Both the position numbers and the translations under genes were made by a program. 48,716 bases of DNA from NCBI GenBank assembly GCA_016931075.1, contig JAFGFF010000063.1, positions 1-48,716 of the forward strand, in the 5' to 3' direction. This stretch comes from Pirellulales bacterium (GTDB lineage: Bacteria > Planctomycetota > Planctomycetia > Pirellulales > Thermoguttaceae). Below, in pieces: positions 15,921-23,935 of the stretch (within the stretch, counting starts at the first letter, position 1; each line of letters starts with the position of its first letter). The notes beneath the pieces are model-generated. The model was not told the DNA's origin. It did not search any database and worked only from the letters and a program-made list of their open reading frames with translations.

Positions 15921-17376
15921 ACAGATTTCCTTTTGACTTGACTCGACGTTGAGCAGCAGCTTGGCTGACCAAGGTGATTTGGGTGACGCGACCGTCTTTG
16001 AGGACGAAGGAGAGGCCTAGGGGATTGTATTCGACACAGTGGAAAGAACGGAGTTCACCGGCGCCGGTTTTTGAAAGACTAGGAGGGCCGTAGGCCTTTT
16101 CAAGGTCGGCCAACGTGGAGCCGATCCGGATGCCCTTGGAGGTTCGACCGCTGAAGTCGCGGGCGTCGTGCCAGTCGCTCAGGCAGTTCACCGCGAGGAG
16201 GCCCTCGTCGTTGGCCACTTTCAGATGAAAGCCCCGGGCGTTATAGTCCAGGTCGACGCCGTCGGGCGGTCGATTGCCCGCGTCGACAGGGAATTTCTTG
16301 AGGACGGCTTCGAGTCGACGTATTGTTTCGTCCTCGTTGTAGCTCTTTTCCTTAGCTTCCTGAAGCACTTGGTCGATCGCCCGTTGTCGTTCGGGCGGAT
16401 TGTCCCAGAAAGGGCTGCGCCGGTCGGGCTTGCCCAGGAGGGCGATCACCTCGTCGACGCTCATCCCAAATCGGGCACGGCCGATCCCGACCAGGGCCTC
16501 GAGCACCGGGGAGGCCAACTCCTTGTCCTTCGGCGCCGGCGGCAGGTGGTCTTCTTTGGTGAGGGTGACGTCCTCGACGATCTTGTAGCCTTTTGGCGGC
16601 ACCGTGCCGAAGAGCTTCGGATCTAGCCGCGTGTTGAACGTGAAAGTGTAAACCGTCTCGATCGACGTCGCCCCGGGCAGAGTCGGATCGACGGCCGTGT
16701 CTTCCGCCCGGACGGGCAACCGGTTCTTGGGATCCACCCAGACAACTTGACGCAAGTTTTTATCTGGAGTTTGCATGCGAAACCCAACCAGCGTCTGGCC
16801 GTCGAACTTCTTCGTGCCAAGCCGCTCGATTGCCTCGGCGTCAATCCGGGTGTATTTGTCGAACATCTCTCGCGTGTGCTTTTTGAAATCGACTTTTAAG
16901 GACTCGTCTGTCTGGATTCGGGCTGTTTTCGATTTGTCGTTAAGGACCAGAGTCCGCCCCAAATTGCAGTCTAGGATGAACGTAATCGTGCCCGCTTCCT
17001 TGCGTACGGCGTTGTGTGCCCGGGCGACGTACATCTTCTGGTTATGCTCGGGCGTCTTCGGGTACTTGACGTCGATGATCGCCGTTTCGATTCGCTCGAG
17101 CGCTTTTTGGACGTCAGCAAAGGCCATGCCAGCCCCGGAGTTCATCGACCGAAGCCAGAGCGTCGCGGCGAGAAACACGACCACGACCGTCGCGGCCGCC
17201 ACGTATCGAAAGGTTCGTCCCATCATCCATCTCCTTATGCGACTGGGGGACAAGGATAAAGTCGAAGCCTCCAATGCCTCGATATGTTGCATCACCGACG
17301 GCGCGAGCGACGGCCGGGAGTTCAATTGCCCGGCCAGGGCCGCCAAACGAGCTTCGACGTCGCGTAGATTGTTCAT
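15919..17376 (-). CDS. Membrane-anchored partner of the ECF sigma factor (putative anti-sigma)
   Basis: A 485-residue protein. The N-terminal 55 residues are cytoplasmic (MNNLRDVEARLAALAGQL), then one membrane segment (YVAAATVVVVFLAATLWL). The rest is extracytoplasmic, starting with a LolA/outer-membrane-lipoprotein-sorting-like beta region (residues about 80-270, with WVDPKNRLPVRAE). A second part from about residue 295 carries FGMSVDEVIALLGKP-type motifs resembling SmpA/BamE-like repeats. The ATG at 17376 overlaps the sigma factor stop (ATGA), so the pair is translationally coupled. That arrangement, with a single-pass topology, suggests regulation of the sigma factor. No zinc-binding HxxxCxxC anti-sigma motif is visible, so this role is inferred from context. 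Confidence 0.6.
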   Translation of the reverse strand: MNNLRDVEARLAALAGQLNSRPSLAPSVMQHIEALEASTLSLSPSRIRRWMMGRTFRYVAAATVVVVFLAATLWLRSMNSGAGMAFADVQKALERIETAIIDVKYPKTPEHNQKMYVARAHNAVRKEAGTITFILDCNLGRTLVLNDKSKTARIQTDESLKVDFKKHTREMFDKYTRIDAEAIERLGTKKFDGQTLVGFRMQTPDKNLRQVVWVDPKNRLPVRAEDTAVDPTLPGATSIETVYTFTFNTRLDPKLFGTVPPKGYKIVEDVTLTKEDHLPPAPKDKELASPVLEALVGIGRARFGMSVDEVIALLGKPDRRSPFWDNPPERQRAIDQVLQEAKEKSYNEDETIRRLEAVLKKFPVDAGNRPPDGVDLDYNARGFHLKVANDEGLLAVNCLSDWHDARDFSGRTSKGIRIGSTLADLEKAYGPPSLSKTGAGELRSFHCVEYNPLGLSFVLKDGRVTQITLVSQAAAQRRVKSKGNL

Positions 17377-17903
17377 GGCCGAGACTCCTCGCGCCGGGCC
17401 CAACGCCGCAGCCGGGCCATGGCTCGCGACAACTGCTTGGTGATGGTGCCGACGGATCGGCCGGTGATTTCGGCGATCTCCGCCGTCCGGTGACCGTCGA
17501 GCCAGTGGAGTGACACTACCAACCGCTCGTGAACCGGGAGACGTTCGATCAGTTCAACCAGTACCACGTCGTCGTCGGGCGTTGGCCCAACGTCCCGAGG
17601 ATCGGCCGGCTCGGCGGTCGATTCGATTGGCATGCCAGTGGGCCGTTTCTTGGCCGCACGCAGAGCCTCGCGTCGGACGATTTGCAGCAGCCACGGGCCG
17701 AACTTGGTTCCGTCGCGAAGCGACCCGAGTCGGCAGTAGGCCGTGACGAATCCCTCCTGGGCTGCGTCCTCAGCCGCGTGCCAATCGCCCAGTACTCGTT
17801 GGGCCGCAACCCGGGCAGTGCGTTCGTACCGCGCTACCAATTCGGCGTAGGCCGCCGTCTGGCCCTCCCTGACCTGATTGACCAACGCCGAATCCGACTG
17901 CAC
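17373..17903 (-). CDS. ECF-type RNA polymerase sigma factor
   Basis: About 176 residues. Region 2 (AELVARYERTARVAAQRVL, then DAAQEGFVTAYCRL) and region 4 (LPVHERLVVSLHWLDGHRTA, then GRSVGTITKQLSRAMARLRR) are clear, with a short linker, as in extracytoplasmic-function sigma factors. The frame is open to 18047, but a GTG at 17903 gives a family-sized protein that starts just before region 2. No ATG lies between, so the start is uncertain. It is coupled by a 4-base overlap to a single-pass membrane protein that probably controls it. The signal sensed is unknown. Confidence 0.88.
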   Translation of the reverse strand: MQSDSALVNQVREGQTAAYAELVARYERTARVAAQRVLGDWHAAEDAAQEGFVTAYCRLGSLRDGTKFGPWLLQIVRREALRAAKKRPTGMPIESTAEPADPRDVGPTPDDDVVLVELIERLPVHERLVVSLHWLDGHRTAEIAEITGRSVGTITKQLSRAMARLRRWARREESRP

Positions 17904-18063
17904 GAGGGGGCTCTCACACGTGTAGGGCTTCTGTCTCTGAAGCTGAAGGTAAGAGGATTCTATCACGCCGATTGCGGCACGAATCCGAAGAAATGGCCCA
18001 ATTTTGTGCGACAGAAGGCCGCAAGACGGGGGGCAATGGGAACCCATGTCCTGGGGCAGTGTG

Positions 18064-19977
18064 CTATGAAGAGGCCTCGGTTGCCTCGATGTCCAGGTGA
18101 TTGGCGACGGCCGCGACGAAGCGATTGCGGTCGATGGGTTTTGTTAGGTAGTCGTCGCAACCGGCTTCGAGGCATTTGCGGCGGTCGCCTTCCATGGCGT
18201 GGGCGGTCAGGGCCACGATGGGGCCGAAATACCCGGCCGCGCGAAGGGCCTTCGTGGCTTCGTAGCCGTCGAGGACCGGCATCTGCATGTCCATCAGGAT
18301 GATGTCAAACGGCCGGCCGGCCTTCATGGCTCCGTGCGCTTGTTCCACGGCGACGGCCCCGTTCTCGGCCACGGTGACCTCCGCGCCGGCCTTGCGGAGG
18401 ATCCAGGAGAGAAGACGTTGGTTGTCCGGTCCGTCTTCGGCGAGCAGCACCCGGCCGGCAAGCGTCGCCGTGGGCAATTTGGGCTCCACCGACGGACCTT
18501 GCAGGGAGGACGATGGATCGCCGGACAATTGCAGCTCGTCAAGCGATCCGGCCGGGATGCGGACGGAGAAGACACTGCCTTCTCCTTTCCGGCTGGACAC
18601 GCTGAGCGTGCCTCCCAGCAGGGTACAGAGTCGTTTGGTGATGGCCAGGCCCAGTCCGGCGCCGCCGAAACGCCGAGTGCTCGAGGAGTCGACCTGGGTG
18701 AAAGGCTCGAACAGGGTATCGATTTGCGCCTCGGTCAGTCCAATCCCCGTATCGACGACTTGGAACTCGATGTCAGCCTTGCCATGACCGATCGGGCGGA
18801 GTCGTGTTTCCAGCCGGATGCTGCCATGGGGTGTGAACTTGACGGCGTTGCTGACCAGGTTGGTCAGAATTTGACGCAGCCGGGCGGGATCGGTCTGAAT
18901 CAGCTTGGGAATCGGACCGTCATGCACAACCTCCAGCACGAGTCCTTTGGCCTCGGCGCCGGGTCGGACGGAATCGGCCGCTTCGTCGACGATCTCGCTT
19001 GGCGAGCAGGCAATTCGCTCCACCGCCATCTCGCCCGACTCGATCTTCGAGAAGTCCAGGATATCGTTGAGCAACGCCAGGAGGCGCTGGCCGTTGCGAA
19101 GGATCGTTTCGAGGGCTTGAATGCGTTCAGGCGGCGCTTGGGAAACATCTCCTTCGGTATAGAGCAATTCGGCGTAGCCCAAAATGGCCGTCATGGGCGT
19201 GCGGATCTCATGGCTCATGTTGGCCAGGAACTCGTCCTTGAGTCGGTCGGCTATCTTCAAATGTTCATTCTGTTCCAGAATCGCACGGTGCGAGTCCTTG
19301 AGATTTCGTCGCATTTCGTTGAGCGTCTCGGCTAAACGTCCCAACTCGTCGCTTCGATCGAGCCGGATCTCGGATTCCCAGTTGCCCTTGCCAGCCGTGA
19401 CGGCCAGGGCTTCGAGTTGTTCGAGTGGTCGACCAACGACATACCGCACTGTGAGGGCGAACAGGACAATCAAAGCCGCGAAGGCCAACACCACCCCGAT
19501 CGCAAGCCGCCGAGTGTATCGGGCGACCTGGGCATCCGACTCACGCGTGGTAATGCCGATCGTCACGCTGCCCAGCACGGTCGGATCCTCCGGCGAAGGC
19601 GTCACCTTGCAGCGATGCACGCGGCACTGGCTCAACAACTCCGGATCCCGGGAACCGCCTCGCGGCGCTTCGGCCACCACAGTCCCGTCGTGCCTGAGGA
19701 TTCGAACGAACGAGACGTCATGCCCGTCTTCGACCAGCGTCTCGGCGTACGTCTCCAAGACCGGGTAGTCGGCCACGAGCAATGGCTCGATGCAGGTGAT
19801 CGACGACGCGCGAGCCAACGAGGCTCCCAAGGCATCGGCCTGCTGCTGGAGCACGCCTCTGGCGGTCCACGCCGCGTACCAGCCCACGGCGGCTGTCACG
19901 ATGGTGAGAAACACGAACGCCACAGCTATCAGGCGGACGGCCAGGTGCTGTCGAAAGTATCGTGGAATCAGCCCCAT
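18064..19977 (-). CDS. Hybrid sensor histidine kinase with receiver domain
   Basis: About 637 residues. Two membrane segments (near 15-38 and 158-178) bracket a periplasmic sensor of about 115 residues, followed by HAMP, a dimerisation domain with the phospho-accepting histidine in NMSHEIRTPM (about 256), and an ATPase domain with NLVSNAVKF and DTGIGL boxes. A receiver domain follows (acidic pair in LLAEDGPDN, phospho-acceptor aspartate in LMDMQMPVLDG, lysine in LTKPID). The output partner must be a separate phosphotransfer protein or regulator. The adjacent PhnD-like binding protein is 79 bases upstream in the same direction, suggesting it may present the ligand to this kinase. The ATG at 19977 is preferred to the GTG one codon earlier. 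Confidence 0.92.
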   Translation of the reverse strand: MGLIPRYFRQHLAVRLIAVAFVFLTIVTAAVGWYAAWTARGVLQQQADALGASLARASSITCIEPLLVADYPVLETYAETLVEDGHDVSFVRILRHDGTVVAEAPRGGSRDPELLSQCRVHRCKVTPSPEDPTVLGSVTIGITTRESDAQVARYTRRLAIGVVLAFAALIVLFALTVRYVVGRPLEQLEALAVTAGKGNWESEIRLDRSDELGRLAETLNEMRRNLKDSHRAILEQNEHLKIADRLKDEFLANMSHEIRTPMTAILGYAELLYTEGDVSQAPPERIQALETILRNGQRLLALLNDILDFSKIESGEMAVERIACSPSEIVDEAADSVRPGAEAKGLVLEVVHDGPIPKLIQTDPARLRQILTNLVSNAVKFTPHGSIRLETRLRPIGHGKADIEFQVVDTGIGLTEAQIDTLFEPFTQVDSSSTRRFGGAGLGLAITKRLCTLLGGTLSVSSRKGEGSVFSVRIPAGSLDELQLSGDPSSSLQGPSVEPKLPTATLAGRVLLAEDGPDNQRLLSWILRKAGAEVTVAENGAVAVEQAHGAMKAGRPFDIILMDMQMPVLDGYEATKALRAAGYFGPIVALTAHAMEGDRRKCLEAGCDDYLTKPIDRNRFVAAVANHLDIEATEASS

Positions 19978-20056
19978 CACTCAACCAACTCGACTACTCA
20001 ATAATTTGAATTACAACTCGTGATTTGCTCTACGGTTGGATTAAGTCACCCAACGT

Positions 20057-20926
20057 TCATTGGAAGAATTTCTCGGAACGCTTCATGCCGTCGCGGACGA
20101 ATTGATAGTCGGCATCCTCGGCCGGGAGGAATCCGGAGAACTTCAACGCCTTCAAGGCCGCGGGATCTTTGATTGCCAACAGGCTTTCGCGAAGCGGCGA
20201 GAGCAGCTTCGGATCCAGCCCGGAGCGGGCGATCCACGGCTTCATGACGTTCTCGAACCGATGCAGGACCCGCAGCTTGCCGTCCTGGTTGAGCTTCTTG
20301 AACGTGTTTTCCTTGACCGAACCCGCGTCGTAGTCTCCCAGGGCGACGGCCTTGGCCACCGTGTCGTGGCGATCCAGGTAGGCGTATCCGGCCAGGTCTC
20401 GGGCGTGGACACCCGCCTTGGCGAGGACGTCCTGCACCAGGTACCGGCCGATCGTCGAGTTCTCATCACCGAAAGCGAACCGCGAACCTTTCAGATCGGC
20501 CAACTTCTGGACCGGGCTATGCTCCGGAACGACGATCACTCCGTGGAACCGCTTTTTGCCCTTCTCATGCTCCATTGCCAGGAGCGAAATGTCCGGATTG
20601 CGATCCTTGGCCAATACATATGACGCCGGACCGAATCGCACGAAGTCGACCTCGCCGTCGACCAACGCCTGGTTGGCTTCTTCGTACGTCTTGAAGATCA
20701 CCATGTGGATCCGCACGGGCCGGCCCAACCGCTCACCCATGTTCCGCTCGATCTGCTTGATGACCGGTGTAAACTGCTGGTACATCGTCGACGGTTTGTC
20801 TGTCTGGTAAACACCAAAAGACAGGTTCACGTCGTCCCCGGCGTCCTCTGCCCGCGCCGACGCGAGGTTCATCAACACTACAGACAACGCGACGACACTT
20901 GCCCACCATAAGAACGTTCTCATCAT
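20057..20926 (-). CDS. PhnD-like phosphate/phosphonate-type periplasmic binding protein
   Basis: A 289-residue exported binding protein. The signal peptide (MMRTFLWWASVVALSVVLMN to about residue 27) is followed by NLSFGVYQTDKPSTMYQQF, GEVDFVRFGPASYVLA and SRFAFGDENSTIGRYL. The last matches the Ser/Thr anion-binding loop of PhnD-type proteins (type II periplasmic binding fold). PhnD proteins bind phosphonates or phosphite for ABC import, but no permease or ATPase gene is present. The next gene on the same strand is a hybrid histidine kinase, so a sensory role is as likely as transport. The ligand cannot be named from sequence. Confidence 0.85.
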   Translation of the reverse strand: MMRTFLWWASVVALSVVLMNLASARAEDAGDDVNLSFGVYQTDKPSTMYQQFTPVIKQIERNMGERLGRPVRIHMVIFKTYEEANQALVDGEVDFVRFGPASYVLAKDRNPDISLLAMEHEKGKKRFHGVIVVPEHSPVQKLADLKGSRFAFGDENSTIGRYLVQDVLAKAGVHARDLAGYAYLDRHDTVAKAVALGDYDAGSVKENTFKKLNQDGKLRVLHRFENVMKPWIARSGLDPKLLSPLRESLLAIKDPAALKALKFSGFLPAEDADYQFVRDGMKRSEKFFQ

Positions 20927-21387
20927 CAACTCCCATCAAACACCGTCGATGGCTGCCCTCGAAATGATCTCGTCCGGCATTGCGGATCGCGCGGCGTCCC
21001 CAACGGAAACCCGCAGCCCGGGGCTTCCCGTCGCGGAGCACCCTCGACAGACACGCAAGTGCTCTCATGCTCAGACGTTACTTCGCTAGGCAAAGATAGG
21101 TCGTCCAGCGGTTTCATCCCGGCAGGTGGGTGGCGGGAAATTTCAGATACTCCTTATCCCAAACGTTTCGTGGGCCTGGCCGGTCTGAACCACTGCATCA
21201 GGACAAGCAGCCCAAAAAAGCCTGAACAATATTCCGGTTGTATGTCTTCGTCCAAAGCCAGACCGCGAAACCCAATCCGTTCTTGTCCTGCCCCAAGCCA
21301 CCACAGCCGGACTTGTCACCGCCCGAAAGGCCGGGTATCCTGGCGGACGTTTCTCTGGCAAAATCTCCCCGCCGCAACAGTCGGCCC
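20927..21387. other. Intergenic stretch without a supported gene
   Basis: About 460 bases between divergent genes. No open frame here has a plausible start and product. A longer in-frame reading of the downstream gene from 21238 is Pro/Ser-rich and lacks family similarity. Promoters for both flanking genes should lie here, but I see no convincing pair. Confidence 0.5.
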
Positions 21388-22419
21388 ATGCAATTCCAAC
21401 TGCGAACGTTGCTGATTTTCTTCCTCGTGGTCTTCTCCTCTTTCGCCGCTTTCGGATTGGGGGGGATCGTTGCGATTCTCTTCATTGGTTATCAGGCAAT
21501 CCACATGCGGCGGCGGGTTGACCGCATTACAACCATCGTGTTCTGGGCGGTTATTTGGCTCTTGGGAACCGCGGCCGTCCACGGACACCGCGAAAGCTCT
21601 CGGTGCTGCTTATGCCAGAACAATCTCAAACAACTTGGGATCGCTCTGCACGACTACCACAACGCTCACGGCCAGTTCCCGCCGGCCTACATTGCCGACG
21701 CGCAGGGCAAGCCCATGCATAGTTGGCGCGTGTTGTTGCTGCCATATCTGGATCTCGATGCACTTTATAAGCAGTATCGCTTTGATGAACCGTGGGATGG
21801 TCTGAATAATCGCAAGCTCATGGCAACGGTGCCGCCTGTTTTTCGATGCAGAACCACCGACGACGCAGAGCCGGGCACACCCGGTATGACTCACTATGTG
21901 GCAGTCACCGGCTCCGGCACGATATGGCCCGGAACAGAAAGCACGAAAATACGCGATATTCACGACGGGACGTCCAACACCATCGCGCTTGTTGAAATCG
22001 CCGATTCCGACATCCCGTGGACGGAGCCTCGCGATGTAACCCTTGAACAAGCATTGTCGATCGAAAATGGCAAGACCAGAGCGCCTTCCTCTCATCACTT
22101 CCAAGAACGCACCTACTACTACACCAACACTTATCCGATGGTCGGGAACTATCTACTCGCCGACGGTTCGGTGTATTGGCTGGTGGATCCTGTTCCACCA
22201 GATGACTTGGCTGCCGCGCTGACGATCAACGGCGGCGAGCCGGTCGATCCTCAGTCGGCCGCGTTCTGCTGGCGTCAAGCCCGTTCTTGGTGGGACACTT
22301 CACGTCTGGTCGGTACGGTATTGTTTTTTATCTCGATGATCTGGCTCTTCTGGCGCAACCCACCCTCGTTTCTTCAAGCCCCGCCCCCAGCCGTGAACTC
22401 GCCCGACTCGGCCGGCTGA
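21388..22419 (+). CDS. DUF1559-type membrane protein (planctomycete family)
   Basis: A 343-residue protein starting MQFQLRTLLIFFLVVFSSFA, an N-terminal hydrophobic anchor followed by a second membrane segment (about 50-66). The core (about 70-300) carries the DUF1559 signature NNLKQLGIALHDYHNAHGQF, SWRVLLLPYLD, and the closing LLADGSVYWL motif (the H-x9-DG type end). A third hydrophobic segment lies near the C-terminus. DUF1559 proteins are hugely expanded in planctomycetes, often pilin-like at the N-terminus, and of unknown function. This one lacks the usual type IV prepilin cleavage motif and has extra membrane segments. It stands alone ahead of the selenocysteine locus. Confidence 0.75.
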   Translation: MQFQLRTLLIFFLVVFSSFAAFGLGGIVAILFIGYQAIHMRRRVDRITTIVFWAVIWLLGTAAVHGHRESSRCCLCQNNLKQLGIALHDYHNAHGQFPPAYIADAQGKPMHSWRVLLLPYLDLDALYKQYRFDEPWDGLNNRKLMATVPPVFRCRTTDDAEPGTPGMTHYVAVTGSGTIWPGTESTKIRDIHDGTSNTIALVEIADSDIPWTEPRDVTLEQALSIENGKTRAPSSHHFQERTYYYTNTYPMVGNYLLADGSVYWLVDPVPPDDLAAALTINGGEPVDPQSAAFCWRQARSWWDTSRLVGTVLFFISMIWLFWRNPPSFLQAPPPAVNSPDSAG

Positions 22420-22639
22420 TGAGGCGTACCATGCTTGGCCGAACCGTGTTGTGCCCGTGTCTACGGCAAATCGGTGGGGCTATTCTGAGGTTCATCGACT
22501 GAATGGAGACCAAAGGCCTCCAATACGAAAGACCTTGTCTGCAGGCAGTCCGCTTGTACAATTCTATTCGTAGGAAAAGCGGTTTCTTCTTCGTATTGGT
22601 TTGTCGACGTAATCGGCCTGACAAGCAAAGGACGATCGG

Positions 22640-23815
22640 ATGACTCGAATAATGATGGCAATTCTGTTAGCCTGTTCGTGTCTGCCCGGTGTCTTGAAGG
22701 CGGCGGACGACGTGGGGCCGCGACCGCGAGTTCATGTTCAGCGATCGGGGACGTTCCTCCGAATGGATTTCGTGTCGGCCCAAGACGGGCGAGGCAATAG
22801 CCTGCGATCGGTCGGTTCGGTGGAGAACCCGCGGTTCGAGGTCTTCAAGGACGAGCAGCGGATCGGCGGCGGCCGGTTCGCTTATGGATGAGGCGGAACG
22901 TGCGGGTGCTCGTGGCGAGTGCCCACCTCGGTCGGCGACGGACCGTTGACGGTCGTGGCCGTTCAGGACCTCGGCGCCAGGCGAATACTGCGCAGCCGGC
23001 CGGTCGACGTGCCCTGGCGGTGGTACGACGGGATGCCGGGCGTGCTCGTCTGGATTGCTCTGCTGGGCCTGGGCTTCGGACTGCGCGACAACCGCCGCGA
23101 TCGGGCGTGGCTGTTTGTGCTCGTGCCGCTTGGGCTGACTCTTTTCTGGCTTGGGGCGACGCCGGCCCTGATCGGGCCGTTCGACGGTGGCCGGGCGCTG
23201 CTCCTCTGGCTCGACGGGATCGCCTTCATGTCGATCTCCATGTCGCTCCTGGGCACGGCCGTGTTGCTGAGCCGGTCTTGGTTGTTCACGGAAGGTCGAT
23301 TCGACCCGAGGCGTTTGCTCCTTGTCCTTTTCGTTGCCGTTATGTTGTTGGCGCAAAGCGGTTACATTGGATTGAGTCGTTCGGAAACGAGCACCGGCCC
23401 GTCACCCGCGGCGTGGGGGGCTGCCGCCATATTACTGGCTGTGGCAACGTGGCTAATCGCCTACCGGTTCAGCCAGGCTACCAGTGAGCAAAAACGTCTG
23501 CTCGGTTGGCCGGCTGTTCAACTTCTCCTTGTCTCGGTGGTGTGCGTTGTTCTGTTTGTCACGTTGCCCCAGTTCCGCGTGCAGTGGCAAGACGCAAACA
23601 ATGCCGGTGACACGATCGGTCTTCTGCTGAGGACCGTCTCGGGCGTAGTGCTGTTGCCGCTGGCGCTGTGCATCGTGAATCTGCCCTTCACGTGGTTCTG
23701 TCTGACGGTCCTGGGACTGGCGGGCGGTTGGGGGTCTTCGTTGGCCCCCGACGAGAGTGAACCTCTTGAGGTTGGCTGGTCGAACACCCCGCGGGAACCC
23801 CCGTTTTCTGGGTGA
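22640..23815 (+). CDS. Candidate membrane selenoprotein, in-frame UGA at codon 84
   Basis: Read through the TGA at 22889-22891, the frame encodes 391 residues: a signal peptide (about 1-21), a short extracytoplasmic domain ending FAYG-Sec-GGTCGCSWRVP, and about seven or eight membrane segments from residue 130 on. A conventional caller would report an 83-residue fragment and a separate protein starting at the GTG at 22919. Both halves are in the same frame. The residues around the TGA match those around the in-frame TGA of three secreted paralogues at 27252-33218, and a SECIS-like hairpin follows at 22904-22924. AAAGGA lies 7 bases before the ATG. Sec84 with Cys88 and Cys90 suggests a redox site outside the membrane. 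Function unknown. Confidence 0.85.
22904..22924 (+). promoter_or_regulatory. Putative bacterial SECIS hairpin (membrane selenoprotein)
   Basis: Nine-pair RNA stem, GGGTGCTCG with CGAGTGCCC, and a TGG loop (22913-22915). Two of the pairs are G-U wobbles. The loop begins 21 bases after the TGA, the same spacing and loop as in the other three genes. Bacterial SECIS elements lie in the coding region just downstream of UGA and are bound by SelB. Confidence 0.8.
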
Positions 23816-23844
23816 TCCACGTCGACGGGCCCTGCCATCCACCC

Positions 23845-23873
23845 TTGCCACGCCTGGGTGGGGGTGGTACGAT
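23845..23873 (+). promoter_or_regulatory. Probable sigma-70-type promoter of selD
   Basis: TTGCCA (23845-23850), a 17-base spacer and TACGAT (23868-23873). Five of six and four of six bases match consensus, with ideal spacing. Transcription would begin near 23880, which disfavours a start codon at 23876 and supports one further downstream. Confidence 0.55.
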
Positions 23874-23935
23874 GAGTGAATCGTTTGTCGAGGGGACTGA
23901 ACGGAGAAGGGCTCGGGGCATCAAAGGGCCGTCGC

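Noticed and set aside
22919-23815. Separate membrane protein starting at the GTG at 22919
   Set aside because: It is in the same frame as 22640-22891, has no Shine-Dalgarno sequence of its own, and starting there would remove the conserved SWR motif shared with the tandem paralogues.
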